Source of the DNA: Trichormus variabilis 0441
Lineage (GTDB): Bacteria > Cyanobacteriota > Cyanobacteriia > Cyanobacteriales > Nostocaceae
Assembly: GCF_009856605.1 (NCBI RefSeq)
Contig: NZ_CP047242.1
Location: 494,001 to 558,000, forward strand
Direction of reading: 5' to 3'
DNA: 64,000 nt
Of this stretch, positions 36,132 to 44,548 are shown in pieces. The notes beneath the pieces were generated by a model. The model did not search any database. It was not told the origin of the DNA and saw only the letters and a program-made list of their open reading frames with translations. Positions within the stretch are counted from its first letter, which is position 1. Every line of letters begins with the position of its first letter. The translations under genes and the position numbers were made by a program.

Positions 36132-37127
36132 CTATGGACGCTGAATGATTGTTTCCAACACTCGCCTCTTGGCTTTGGGGTCGATACCAATCAAGCGCAC
36201 ATATTCTCCAGCAAATTCGGATAAGGAGGCTTCTATGACTGCGATCGCTTCTCTTTCGGAAGTAGCGGAAATTGCCCCGGTACTAGTCCAAGAACCAGTA
36301 CGGAATCTTCTTTGATCTACGTGTTCAATGCTGAGTTTATACCCACCACCCAGTATTTGCCGCACCTGATCTACTACTTCTGTACTTAAGCGGGTAGCTG
36401 TTGCGGTAGCTGTTCCGGATGAAGCAGATGAGGCACTCACGACGGTTCTGGGGCTACTCGTCGATGGAGCTACTTGACCGTTGGGACGTTGGATAATACT
36501 TTCCAATACACGCCGTTTGGCTTTCGGGTCAATGCCGATGAGGCGGATGTACTCACCTTGATGACTGTCGATACATTCTTCTAAAGCCGCCACTACTTCA
36601 CCTGGGGAGTTTGCTTCAATTGGCTTACAGCTATTCCAGGAACCTGTACGGAAGCGACGCTCATCTACGTGTTCTGTGCCAATTTTGTAACCACCAGCCA
36701 ATAACTGGCGAATTTGGTCTACGGTTTCAGCACTGACTTTACCACTGGCTGCACCGTTACTATAACCGTTACCATTGCCGTTGCTGTGGTAGCTACCATT
36801 GCCATTGGTGTTACTAGCAGGCGCTTTGAAGCTGGTAGAACCTGCCACCACACCATCGGGACGTTGGATAATTGTTTCTAAAACTCGCCGTTTACCTTTG
36901 GGGTCAATGCCGAATAAACGTACATACTCACCACTATGGTCAGCTAAACAAGCTTCTAAAGCTGCTAAGGCATCTCCTACGGATCTACCTTCAATTGGCT
37001 GGCAACTAGTCCAAGAACCTGTACGAAATCTTCTTTGATCTACGTGTTCTGTCCCAATCTTATAGCCTTGCTCTAATAAATAGCGTACCTGCTCTATGGT
37101 TTCTGCACCCAAGCTGTTGCTTGCCAC
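36132..37127 (-). CDS. ccmM: Predicted internal-start short form of CcmM (331 residues)
   Basis: Within ccmM, codon 226 is GTG (37125-37127), preceded by AAAGGAG (AAGGAG at 37135-37140) with seven bases between. The product would start [18 protein letters not shown] and hold all three SSUL domains and none of the carbonic-anhydrase domain. This is the same architecture as the known CcmM35-type product in Synechococcus. The start is inferred from the sequence; the expressed protein is not shown here. Confidence 0.7.
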   Translation of the reverse strand: MASNSLGAETIEQVRYLLEQGYKIGTEHVDQRRFRTGSWTSCQPIEGRSVGDALAALEACLADHSGEYVRLFGIDPKGKRRVLETIIQRPDGVVAGSTSFKAPASNTNGNGSYHSNGNGNGYSNGAASGKVSAETVDQIRQLLAGGYKIGTEHVDERRFRTGSWNSCKPIEANSPGEVVAALEECIDSHQGEYIRLIGIDPKAKRRVLESIIQRPNGQVAPSTSSPRTVVSASSASSGTATATATRLSTEVVDQVRQILGGGYKLSIEHVDQRRFRTGSWTSTGAISATSEREAIAVIEASLSEFAGEYVRLIGIDPKAKRRVLETIIQRP

Positions 37128-37802
37128 TTCACTACTCCTTTCTAACCCAATAACTGTATTACTTGTATAAGATTTAACTTGATCATTGCGAAGGGGGGCA
37201 ATACACTTGCTATCCGCAGCACAAAGATATCCAGCCCGCAATGCTTGATTAATCCCAATTACGTGATGAGCAAAATCCCTGTCTTGAGGTTGCACATCTG
37301 GCAAGCGATCGGCCTGCTTTTGATTAGTGATGATCGCTCCTGAAGGAACGTACTTACCAGGGGGAACTTCTACGTCCTTAATTAAAGCGTGCATCATGAC
37401 GATGCAACCTGCTCCCACCTTGGCATTAAATACCGTAGAGCGAAAACCAATAAACGAGTTATCCCCAACGTAAGCAGGGCCATGAATCAACGCCATATGT
37501 GTCAAGGAAGCGCTGCTACCCACCCAAACGGAGTATTCTTGGTTGTCATCACCAACGACTCTACCTTGCTCTAAACCGTGAATCACTACACCGTCTTGAA
37601 TATTGGTATTTTCACCAATATGAAAGGGTGTACCTTCATCGGCTCTGATTGAAGTCCCTGGAGCAATGATGACATTTGCACCGATATGAACATCCCCAAT
37701 AATGTTAGAAAACGGATGTACAAAGGCGCTTTCATGGATTTGGGCTTCAGCTAAACTCCTCGACCACGGGGTTGGGGGTGCCGCCGTGCTGCGGACTGCC
37801 AT
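36132..37802 (-). CDS. ccmM: Carboxysome core protein CcmM (gamma-CA plus three SSUL domains)
   Basis: A 556-residue protein. The N-terminal gamma-carbonic-anhydrase beta-helix (1-200) keeps three candidate zinc ligands, His75, His102 and His107, and the Cys194/Cys200 pair known to form a redox-sensitive disulfide in homologues. Three Rubisco-small-subunit-like repeats follow, each with [19 protein letters not shown] or a close variant, at about 232-318, 356-442 and 471-556. These cross-link Rubisco into the carboxysome matrix. The middle linker is Asn/Gly-rich. An internal GTG at codon 226 with AAGGAG upstream suggests a short form is also made. Confidence 0.95.
   Translation of the reverse strand: MAVRSTAAPPTPWSRSLAEAQIHESAFVHPFSNIIGDVHIGANVIIAPGTSIRADEGTPFHIGENTNIQDGVVIHGLEQGRVVGDDNQEYSVWVGSSASLTHMALIHGPAYVGDNSFIGFRSTVFNAKVGAGCIVMMHALIKDVEVPPGKYVPSGAIITNQKQADRLPDVQPQDRDFAHHVIGINQALRAGYLCAADSKCIAPLRNDQVKSYTSNTVIGLERSSEVASNSLGAETIEQVRYLLEQGYKIGTEHVDQRRFRTGSWTSCQPIEGRSVGDALAALEACLADHSGEYVRLFGIDPKGKRRVLETIIQRPDGVVAGSTSFKAPASNTNGNGSYHSNGNGNGYSNGAASGKVSAETVDQIRQLLAGGYKIGTEHVDERRFRTGSWNSCKPIEANSPGEVVAALEECIDSHQGEYIRLIGIDPKAKRRVLESIIQRPNGQVAPSTSSPRTVVSASSASSGTATATATRLSTEVVDQVRQILGGGYKLSIEHVDQRRFRTGSWTSTGAISATSEREAIAVIEASLSEFAGEYVRLIGIDPKAKRRVLETIIQRP
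37135..37140 (-). promoter_or_regulatory. Internal Shine-Dalgarno for short CcmM
   Basis: The minus strand reads GAAAGGAGTAGTGAAGTG. AAGGAG is seven bases from the in-frame GTG, which lies exactly at the border between the linker and the first SSUL domain. Confidence 0.7.
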
Positions 37803-37847
37803 TGCGAGATTCCTCCTGAATTTTGTTGCTTGTCAGTTGTCAGTTGT

Positions 37848-37925
37848 GAGCCAGTGCGGTCTTGGGGGTTTCCCCCATGAACAACTGGCGTTCCCCGGAG
37901 GGGTTCTCGGAGAGTACCCGAAGGG
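37848..37925. repeat. Dispersed palindromic repeat, copy 2 (ccmL-ccmM spacer)
   Basis: GAGCCAGTGCGGTCTTGGGGG...TTTCCCCCATGA...ACTGGCG...CCCGGAGGGG. It is flanked on both sides by TGTCAGTTGTCAGTTGT heptamers (37831-37847 and 37925-37941), as if it had been inserted into, or had duplicated, a TCAGTTG tandem. Confidence 0.8.
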
Positions 37926-37972
37926 TCAGTTGTCAGTTGTCTTGCCACTGACTAACGACTAATGACTTATGA

Positions 37973-38278
37973 CTATCTATATTGGTCTTTTTTGCTGTAA
38001 ATCAGACGATCTTCAACGTGAATAGTATCAATTATCGCCACTACTGCCGCATCCACAGGACGTTGCTCATTACCAAGTAATTGACGTGCCGCACTACCAC
38101 GGCTAATCAGTACCCATTCGTCAAATCCTGCACCTACGCTATTATCTGCGGCTACCTCGTATTTTTGGAGGAGGTTTCCTTCTTCATCTACTAATTGCAA
38201 CAACAGTAGTTTTACACCCCTAAGACTTGGATCTTTTTGGGTGCTAACTACTGTGCCACGAACTTTAGCAATTTGCAT
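37973..38278 (-). CDS. ccmL: Carboxysome vertex protein CcmL
   Basis: A 101-residue EutN/CcmL-fold protein: MQIAKVRGTVVSTQKDPSLR start, AADNSVGAGFDEWVL and SRGSAARQ. Pentamers close the icosahedral vertices of the shell. It begins six bases after the ccmK1 stop, so the two are coupled. Confidence 0.95.
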   Translation of the reverse strand: MQIAKVRGTVVSTQKDPSLRGVKLLLLQLVDEEGNLLQKYEVAADNSVGAGFDEWVLISRGSAARQLLGNEQRPVDAAVVAIIDTIHVEDRLIYSKKDQYR

Positions 38279-38284
38279 TACTAA

Positions 38285-38629
38285 TTATGGTCTTCTGCCG
38301 AAAGGACGAATTGCGTTCACATTTTCCCGAAACTGTTCTACATCTTCGGTATAACGAATTGGCAGGACGTATTCTAAGTTTTCGTGAGGACGAGCAATGA
38401 TGTGTGTAGACAATACTTGTCCGCCGTTGACGCGCTTAACTGATTCCACACCTGCGGCTACAGATGCTTGTACTTCAGACACATCGCCTCTAACGATTAC
38501 TGTTACCCGACCACTACCGATTTTCTCGTAGCCTACTAGAGTGACACGAGCGGCTTTCACCATTGCGTCTGCTGCTTCTACCACTGCTGGAAAGCCTAGC
38601 GTTTCTACCATTCCCACTGCAATAGACAT
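38285..38629 (-). CDS. ccmK1: Carboxysome shell hexamer protein CcmK1
   Basis: A single-BMC shell protein of 114 residues: [40 protein letters not shown] and a C-terminal extension [13 protein letters not shown]. It is almost identical to its 102-residue neighbour but has the longer tail, the feature that separates CcmK1 from CcmK2 in other cyanobacteria. It forms the main hexagonal shell facets. Confidence 0.93.
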   Translation of the reverse strand: MSIAVGMVETLGFPAVVEAADAMVKAARVTLVGYEKIGSGRVTVIVRGDVSEVQASVAAGVESVKRVNGGQVLSTHIIARPHENLEYVLPIRYTEDVEQFRENVNAIRPFGRRP

Positions 38630-38810
38630 TTCTTTTTGATTCCCAAATAAAGTTTCTAGCCTTGGATTCCAGTCATGCTCAAGACGGCAACCCCATCAAT
38701 GTGTTTTTTTACTCGGCTTTTGATACAGCGCAGTGTAAAGAAAACTACCATTCAAGATTGATAAAAAGCTTGCCTACTAACTCAGCTTTTTATCTTCTCC
38801 TATTAGCGTA

Positions 38811-39119
38811 TTAGGTGCGGAACTGTTCTACGGCTTCTGTGTACCGAATCGGTAAGACATATTCCAGGTTTTCGTGGGGGCGAGCAATGATGTGGGTAGA
38901 TACTACTTCACCACCATTTACTCTTCTGGCGGCTTCAATGCCAGCAGCTACGGAGGCTTGTACCTCAGAGACATCCCCCCGCACAATTACGGTGACTCTA
39001 GCACTACCAATTTTTTCATATCCTACCAAAGTTACACGGGCAGCTTTCACCATCGCGTCAGCAGCTTCTACTACTGCGGGAAAGCCTTTAGTCTCAATCA
39101 TTCCAACTGCAATTGGCAT
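38811..39119 (-). CDS. ccmK2: Carboxysome shell hexamer protein CcmK2
   Basis: A single-BMC shell protein of 102 residues, first gene of the leftward ccm operon. [20 protein letters not shown] and [15 protein letters not shown] are diagnostic. The pore loop reads KIGSA where CcmK1 has KIGSG. It ends at FRT without the extended tail. A 180-base spacer separates it from ccmK1. Confidence 0.94.
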   Translation of the reverse strand: MPIAVGMIETKGFPAVVEAADAMVKAARVTLVGYEKIGSARVTVIVRGDVSEVQASVAAGIEAARRVNGGEVVSTHIIARPHENLEYVLPIRYTEAVEQFRT

Positions 39120-39777
39120 CGCAGAACTCCTAAAAAATTAATCCAATCAGTACTGTGATTTGAAATTTTGGACGGGGAAGCTCATCTTGAGCTATCAAAA
39201 CACTTCCAAAATAAGCATAGAAAAGCTTGGCGTTTCTGGCAATATAAATTAGTATAATAGTTTATGATAAAAAAGTTTAAAAAAACTTAATAAAAATTTA
39301 TGGCGGGGTTGTTAGCAATGAAAGTTCATTGATTCCTAGAGCAACCGCTTATGCTTTATAATTTTTTTATGTCATTCATAAAAAGACATTGATAACCAGG
39401 ACTAACTCTATCTGGCGAGGAGTGTTCAGAGGCTGTATGTTTTACTGTTTCTGTCTTTCCTCTATTTTTTGGCGCAGTCCAATATTGCCTAAAAAATATA
39501 TAAGTTTTAATAATATCTTAGATAAATTAATTTACTTCAGACAGAAACAGTGCCTTGGGAGCAGAAAGAAAGATTTAATAAAAGCCAACATTTTTTCAGA
39601 AATAAACCTATAGTCAATTAAACCTTAGTAAGGGAGCATAATTACAAAATAATCGTTTAAGTTTAGTGAAAAGAAAGTTAAAAAAAGCATATTTTTTGGC
39701 AAATTTTATTTTTTTTAGTAAATGATTGTTTTAAGAGTTTTAGAAAAGTTAAGGCTGAGTCTTCAAGGGAAATCTAA
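39120..39777. promoter_or_regulatory. Divergent promoter region between the ccm and ndhF4 operons
   Basis: 658 AT-rich bases lie between two divergent carbon-concentration operons and must hold both promoters. The notable element is a perfect 13-base inverted repeat, ACTGTTTCTGTCT (39444-39456) and AGACAGAAACAGT (39541-39553). No ORF here is convincing. I could not identify a LysR site with confidence. Confidence 0.55.
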
Positions 39778-41634
39778 ATGAATCAGTTTCTATTTGCAAC
39801 AAGTTGGTGTGTGCCTTTTTACAGCTTGCTAGGCGCACTGTTGACATTACCTTGGGGAATAGGAATAGTTCGACGTACTGGGCCTAGGCCTGCGGCGTAT
39901 TTTAACTTGTTGACTACCATTGTGGGCTTTGCTCATAGCCTATGGGTATTTAAGGATATTTGGAGCAGAGAACAAGAAAATTTAGTGATTACTTGGTTTC
40001 AAGCTGCGGATTTAAACTTATCCTTTGCGTTGGAACTCTCACCTGTCAGTATGGGAGCGACTGTATTAATCACAGGGCTGAGTCTGTTAGCGCAAATTTA
40101 TGCCTTGGGTTACATGGAGAAAGATTGGTCATTGGCGCGTTTTTTCGGTTTGCTTGGCTTTTTTGAAGCAGCACTGAGCGGTTTAGCTATTAGCGACTCT
40201 TTATTTCTCAGCTATGGACTATTGGAAATATTGACGCTTTCCACTTACTTGCTTGTAGGATTTTGGTACGCTCAACCGCTAGTGGTAACGGCTGCAAGGG
40301 ATGCCTTTTGGACAAAGCGCGTGGGTGACTTGTTGCTGTTGATGGCTGTGGTCACACTTTCCACCTTGGCGGGTAGTTTGAACTTTTCGGATTTATATGA
40401 GTGGGTACAAACTGCGAATTTAGACCCCGTAGCTGCAACATTATTGTGTTTAGGGTTGATTGCGGGACCGGCTGGTAAATGCGCTCAGTTCCCCTTGCAT
40501 CTGTGGTTGGATGAGGCCATGGAAGGGCCTAACCCAGCGTCTGTGATGCGGAACTCACTGGTGGTTGCTGGTGGTGCTTATCTACTATACAAACTGCAAC
40601 CAATTTTAATTCTGTCACCAGTGGTGTTGAATGCCTTGATTATCATCGGTGGAGTGACAGCAATTGGTGCTAGTTTAGTTTCTATTGCTCAGACTGATAT
40701 TAAGCGGGCGTTGTCTCATTCCACCAGTGCATATATGGGACTGGTATTTCTGGCGGTGGGTTTAGAACAGGGTGGTGTAGCTTTGATGCTATTGTTGACC
40801 CATGCGATCGCCAAAGCATTACTATTTATGAGTTCTGGATCTATCATATTCACTACCCATAGTCAAGACTTGACAGAAATGGGTGGTTTATGGTCGCGGA
40901 TGCCAGCCACTACTACTGCCTTTGTGGTTGGTTCCGCCGGGATGGTGACACTCTTACCATTAGGTAGCTTTTGGGCAATGTTGTCTTGGGCTGACGGTTT
41001 GGTAAGAGTTAGCCCTTGGGTAATTGGAGTTTTAATTCTCGTCAATGGTTTGACGGCTTTAAACTTGACGCGAGTATTTAGACTGGCATTTTGGGGTCAA
41101 CCGCAACAAAAGACCCGCCGTGCGCCAGAAGTTGGCTGGACAATGGCTTTCCCAATGGTGACATTGACAATACTGACTTTATTATTACCCCTGATGCTAC
41201 AGCAGTGGTACTTGTTACCAGCTTGGGAAAGTATTGACTGGTACGTTGTTTTAGTTTTGGTTTCCTCTACGGTGGCTGGTGTAGTGATTGGGTCAACGAT
41301 TCATTTACACAAAGCTTGGTCTCGTTCTACAGTCCTGGCTTGGAGATTGGTACAGGATTTATTGGGTTACGACTTCTACATTGATCGCATTTATCGCCTG
41401 ACAATAGTGAGTGCAGTAGCTTTATTGTCGAAGATTTCGGCTTGGAGCGATCGCTATTTAGTTGATGGTTTAGTGAACTTAGTAGGCTTTGCTACCATTT
41501 TCGGTGGGCAAGGCTTGAAGTATAGCATCTCTGGTCAATCCCAAGGATATATGTTGACTATCCTCGCCGTAGTTGGTGCTTTAGGCTTTTTCATTAGCTG
41601 GTCATTGGGCTTACTGGATAAATTGCCTTTTTAG
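39778..41634 (+). CDS. ndhF4: NDH-1 subunit NdhF4 (CO2 uptake)
   Basis: A 618-residue proton-pumping antiporter-like subunit (Nuo-L/NdhF family) with about 15 transmembrane helices. Conserved core: GLIAGPAGKCAQFPLHLWLDEAMEGPNPASV with the channel Lys and acidic residues, and HAIAKALLF. It is shorter than NdhF1 and clusters with ndhD4 and cupB, which defines the constitutive CO2-hydrating NDH-1MS' complex of the thylakoid membrane. A symbol based only on sequence similarity could confuse F3 and F4; the cupB neighbour decides it. Confidence 0.92.
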   Translation: MNQFLFATSWCVPFYSLLGALLTLPWGIGIVRRTGPRPAAYFNLLTTIVGFAHSLWVFKDIWSREQENLVITWFQAADLNLSFALELSPVSMGATVLITGLSLLAQIYALGYMEKDWSLARFFGLLGFFEAALSGLAISDSLFLSYGLLEILTLSTYLLVGFWYAQPLVVTAARDAFWTKRVGDLLLLMAVVTLSTLAGSLNFSDLYEWVQTANLDPVAATLLCLGLIAGPAGKCAQFPLHLWLDEAMEGPNPASVMRNSLVVAGGAYLLYKLQPILILSPVVLNALIIIGGVTAIGASLVSIAQTDIKRALSHSTSAYMGLVFLAVGLEQGGVALMLLLTHAIAKALLFMSSGSIIFTTHSQDLTEMGGLWSRMPATTTAFVVGSAGMVTLLPLGSFWAMLSWADGLVRVSPWVIGVLILVNGLTALNLTRVFRLAFWGQPQQKTRRAPEVGWTMAFPMVTLTILTLLLPLMLQQWYLLPAWESIDWYVVLVLVSSTVAGVVIGSTIHLHKAWSRSTVLAWRLVQDLLGYDFYIDRIYRLTIVSAVALLSKISAWSDRYLVDGLVNLVGFATIFGGQGLKYSISGQSQGYMLTILAVVGALGFFISWSLGLLDKLPF

Positions 41635-41651
41635 TCAGTTGTCAATAGAAG

Positions 41652-41671
41652 AGACGTTGTATGCAACGTCT
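41652..41671. repeat. AGACGTTG-CAACGTCT hairpin element
   Basis: An eight-base stem (41652-41659 with 41664-41671) around TATG, in the ndhF4-ndhD4 spacer. Elements with (AC)AGACGTTGCATGCAACGTCTGT form occur often in Nostoc genomes. Confidence 0.75.
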
Positions 41672-41723
41672 GTACATTAATTCTTACCCCTGCCTAATAT
41701 TCCTCATCTCCCCATGATTATCT

Positions 41724-43226
41724 ATGCTTAGTGTCTTGATCTTTGCCCCATTATTGGGTGCGCTGCTAATTGGTATATTCCCGTCTGGTATTAATGGGAG
41801 AATTTCCCGTAATGTGGCATTGATTTCTGCCAGTGTAACTTTTCTGTGGTCGGTGATACTAGCTAGCCAGTTTCAAACAGGAGAAGTTAACCAGCAGTTT
41901 AGTGAGTTCTTACCTTGGATAGATTCCTTAGGATTGAGTTATAATCTTGGTGTGGATGGTCTATCTTTGCCGTTGCTGGTGTTGAATGGATTATTAACTG
42001 CCATTGCCATTTACAGCAGCGATGAATCCTTGCAACGTCCTAAGTTTTATTATTCATTGATATTGGTGTTGAGTACTGGGGTAGCAGGAGCCTTTCTGGC
42101 GCAAGATTTACTGCTATTCTTCTTGTTTTATGAACTAGAACTCATTCCCCTGTATCTCTTAATTGCTATTTGGGGTGGTGCCAGACGGGGTTATGCAGCT
42201 ACGAAATTCTTGATTTACACTGCTTTTTCAGGAATTTTGATTTTAGCCAGTTTCTTGGGCTTGGTTTGGTTGAGTGGATCTGGTAGCTTTGCACTATCAA
42301 CCTTAAATGCTCAGTCTCTACCTTTAGCAACTCAACTGCTACTTCTAGCGGGGATTTTAGTAGGTTTCGGCATCAAAATGCCCTTAGTTCCTTTTCATAC
42401 TTGGTTACCAGATGCACACGTTGAAGCCTCTACACCGATTTCTGTGTTGCTGGCTGGTGTGCTGTTGAAGTTGGGAACTTATGGCTTATTGCGATTTGGC
42501 ATGAACTTGTTACCAACAGCCTGGAATTATTTAGCACCTTGGTTGGCGGTTTGGGCAGTGGTGAGTGTGTTGTATGGTTCGTCATGTGCGATCGCGCAAA
42601 CAGACATGAAAAAAATGGTAGCCTACAGTTCAATAGGACATATGGGCTATGTGTTGTTAGCGGCGGCGGCGGCTACACCATTAAGCACCTTGGGTGCTGT
42701 TATGCAGATGATTAGCCACGGTTTAATTTCGGCACTGCTGTTTTTGTTGGTGGGGGTTGTGTATAAAAAAGCAGGTAGCCGCGATTTAGATGTACTCCGA
42801 GGTTTGTTGAACCCAGAACGGGGTATGCCTGTAATTGGTACTTTGATGATTGTCGGCGTGATGGCTAGCGCCGGAACTCCGGGGATGGTGGGATTTATCT
42901 CCGAATTTATTATATTTCGGGGTTCCTTTGCGGTTTTTCCAGTGCAAACCCTGTTGTCGATGATTGGCACTGGGTTAACGGCGGTTTACTTCTTAATTCT
43001 CGTTAATAAAGCATTTTTTGGGCGCTTATCGGCCCAGGTTATGAATTTACCACGGATTTATTGGAGCGATCGCGCTCCTGCTTTTATCTTAGCGGTGCTA
43101 ATTGTGATTTTTGGTATCCAACCTTCTTGGTTAGCCCGTTGGACTGAACCTACCATTACAGCTATGTTTAGTGTTGAAGGTACGGTGGCAACAGTCTCTT
43201 TAGATAAAGTAAAGGGTAAAAGTTAA
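41724..43226 (+). CDS. ndhD4: NDH-1 subunit NdhD4 (CO2 uptake)
   Basis: A 500-residue antiporter-like subunit (NuoM/NdhD family) with about 14 transmembrane helices: FFLFYELELIPLYLLIAIWG, GFGIKMPLVPFHTWLPDAHVEAS, and MKKMVAYSSIGHMGYV. Glu and Lys residues needed for proton transfer are retained. It works with NdhF4 and CupB. The start ATG at 41724 follows the palindromic spacer. Confidence 0.93.
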   Translation: MLSVLIFAPLLGALLIGIFPSGINGRISRNVALISASVTFLWSVILASQFQTGEVNQQFSEFLPWIDSLGLSYNLGVDGLSLPLLVLNGLLTAIAIYSSDESLQRPKFYYSLILVLSTGVAGAFLAQDLLLFFLFYELELIPLYLLIAIWGGARRGYAATKFLIYTAFSGILILASFLGLVWLSGSGSFALSTLNAQSLPLATQLLLLAGILVGFGIKMPLVPFHTWLPDAHVEASTPISVLLAGVLLKLGTYGLLRFGMNLLPTAWNYLAPWLAVWAVVSVLYGSSCAIAQTDMKKMVAYSSIGHMGYVLLAAAAATPLSTLGAVMQMISHGLISALLFLLVGVVYKKAGSRDLDVLRGLLNPERGMPVIGTLMIVGVMASAGTPGMVGFISEFIIFRGSFAVFPVQTLLSMIGTGLTAVYFLILVNKAFFGRLSAQVMNLPRIYWSDRAPAFILAVLIVIFGIQPSWLARWTEPTITAMFSVEGTVATVSLDKVKGKS

Positions 43227-43345
43227 TAATGGGTAATTGGTAATAGGTAATTGCAGTTTATTTACCTTTTACCTATTACTAAATTCCAAGAATAATATAA
43301 ACCTAAAAACAGAAAGATATTTTTATTGATGACGGAGAAATTATC

Positions 43346-44476
43346 ATGGTAAATATTAAAAATAAACCAGCTAATAAACCTTTGGCTGAATATATCGAAC
43401 GCCTGCAAATAGGAGAAGCTTTACTTGTAGATAGTCCCCGAAATGTTTTAGAAGTTGTGGGCATTCTCAAAAGTTATGGGATTGTTTTAGATGCTTATTC
43501 TAAAAACCTCATTTATATTGCCGAAAATCAATTTTTAGTATTTTTTCCATTTTTTAAATATTTCAATGGCGAAGTTTCTTGGGGAAATTTACTCCGTCAT
43601 TGGTGGCATGATAGAATTAATTTTGAATATGCAGAATATTGTATGAAAGCCATGATGTGGCACGGTGGCGGTGGCTTAGACGCATATTTAGACACTACAG
43701 AATTTCAACGCCGAGCCGAAACTGTTATTCAAGCGAAATTTGCGAACAATCCTTTGGTTAAAGGAATTAATCAACTGTTTCCTGATTTTTTAACGGAAAA
43801 TTTAAGAGTATCTGCTTACTATAGTGGTTTGGGTCAGTTTTGGCGAGTTATGGCTGATATTTTCCTGGAATTATCAGACCTTTATGACCAAGGCAAAATC
43901 CAGACTATTCCCGAAGTTGTAGAGCATATAAAAGCTGGGTTAGTCGCAGATGCTATGAAGCCAATTACCTATGCGGTGAAAATCCAAAATAAAGTCTATG
44001 AAATTATTCCCAAAAGTTTAGGTTTGACTTTCTTGGCAGATACGGCAATACCTTATGTAGAGGCAGTATTTTTTAGAGGAACTCCCTTTTTAGGAACAGT
44101 TTCCTATAATGCTCAAGCTTATCAAATTCCTCCTGACCAATCTCGATTTCAATATGGCGCATTATACGCTGACCCTCTACCTATTGGTGGCGCAGGTATT
44201 CCACCTACCTTGCTCATGCAGGATATGCGTCATTATTTACCAGAGTATTTACATGAAATTTATCGCCAAAGTCCCAGAGGTGAGGATGATTTGCTAGTGC
44301 AGATTTGTATTACTTTCCAAAAGTCAATGTTTTGCGTCACTACAGCCACCATTTTGGGATTGATGCCTTATTCTCTGGATACCAAGGAACCATCAGAACA
44401 GAAAGCTAACCAAGTTTATTTTGAAAAGTGGATGGATAGATTTGTCACATCACGCTTGGTTGATGTGAATAAGTAA
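43346..44476 (+). CDS. cupB: CO2 hydration protein CupB
   Basis: A 376-residue soluble/peripheral protein of the CupA/CupB (ChpY/ChpX) family: LQIGEALLVDSPRNVLEVVG, NGEVSWGNLLRHWWHDRINF and KAMMWHGGGGLDAYL. It docks on the NdhF4/NdhD4 arm and converts CO2 to bicarbonate vectorially, coupled to electron flow. No cupS-like gene follows, which fits the constitutive CupB system rather than the inducible CupA one. The ATG follows GGAGAAATTATC. Confidence 0.94.
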   Translation: MVNIKNKPANKPLAEYIERLQIGEALLVDSPRNVLEVVGILKSYGIVLDAYSKNLIYIAENQFLVFFPFFKYFNGEVSWGNLLRHWWHDRINFEYAEYCMKAMMWHGGGGLDAYLDTTEFQRRAETVIQAKFANNPLVKGINQLFPDFLTENLRVSAYYSGLGQFWRVMADIFLELSDLYDQGKIQTIPEVVEHIKAGLVADAMKPITYAVKIQNKVYEIIPKSLGLTFLADTAIPYVEAVFFRGTPFLGTVSYNAQAYQIPPDQSRFQYGALYADPLPIGGAGIPPTLLMQDMRHYLPEYLHEIYRQSPRGEDDLLVQICITFQKSMFCVTTATILGLMPYSLDTKEPSEQKANQVYFEKWMDRFVTSRLVDVNK

Positions 44477-44520
44477 TTGGTAATTGGTAATGGGTAATTG
44501 GTAATTGGTAGTTGGTAATA
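44476..44520. repeat. GGTAATT/GGTAATG heptamer repeat
   Basis: Six heptamers, TAATTGG/TAATGGG type, in the gap between the convergent cupB and NACHT genes. A shorter copy lies at 43229-43255 after ndhD4. Confidence 0.8.
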
Positions 44521-44548
44521 ATTTTCTTTTCCCATCCCCAGTCCCCAA

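Noticed and set aside
38815-39158. Two plus-strand ORFs over ccmK2
   Set aside because: Antisense shadows of a highly conserved shell gene.
39389-39613. 74-residue plus-strand ORF in the ccm/ndhF4 spacer
   Set aside because: No ribosome binding site, biased composition (Ile/Lys/Ser), and it covers the inverted repeat expected in a promoter region.
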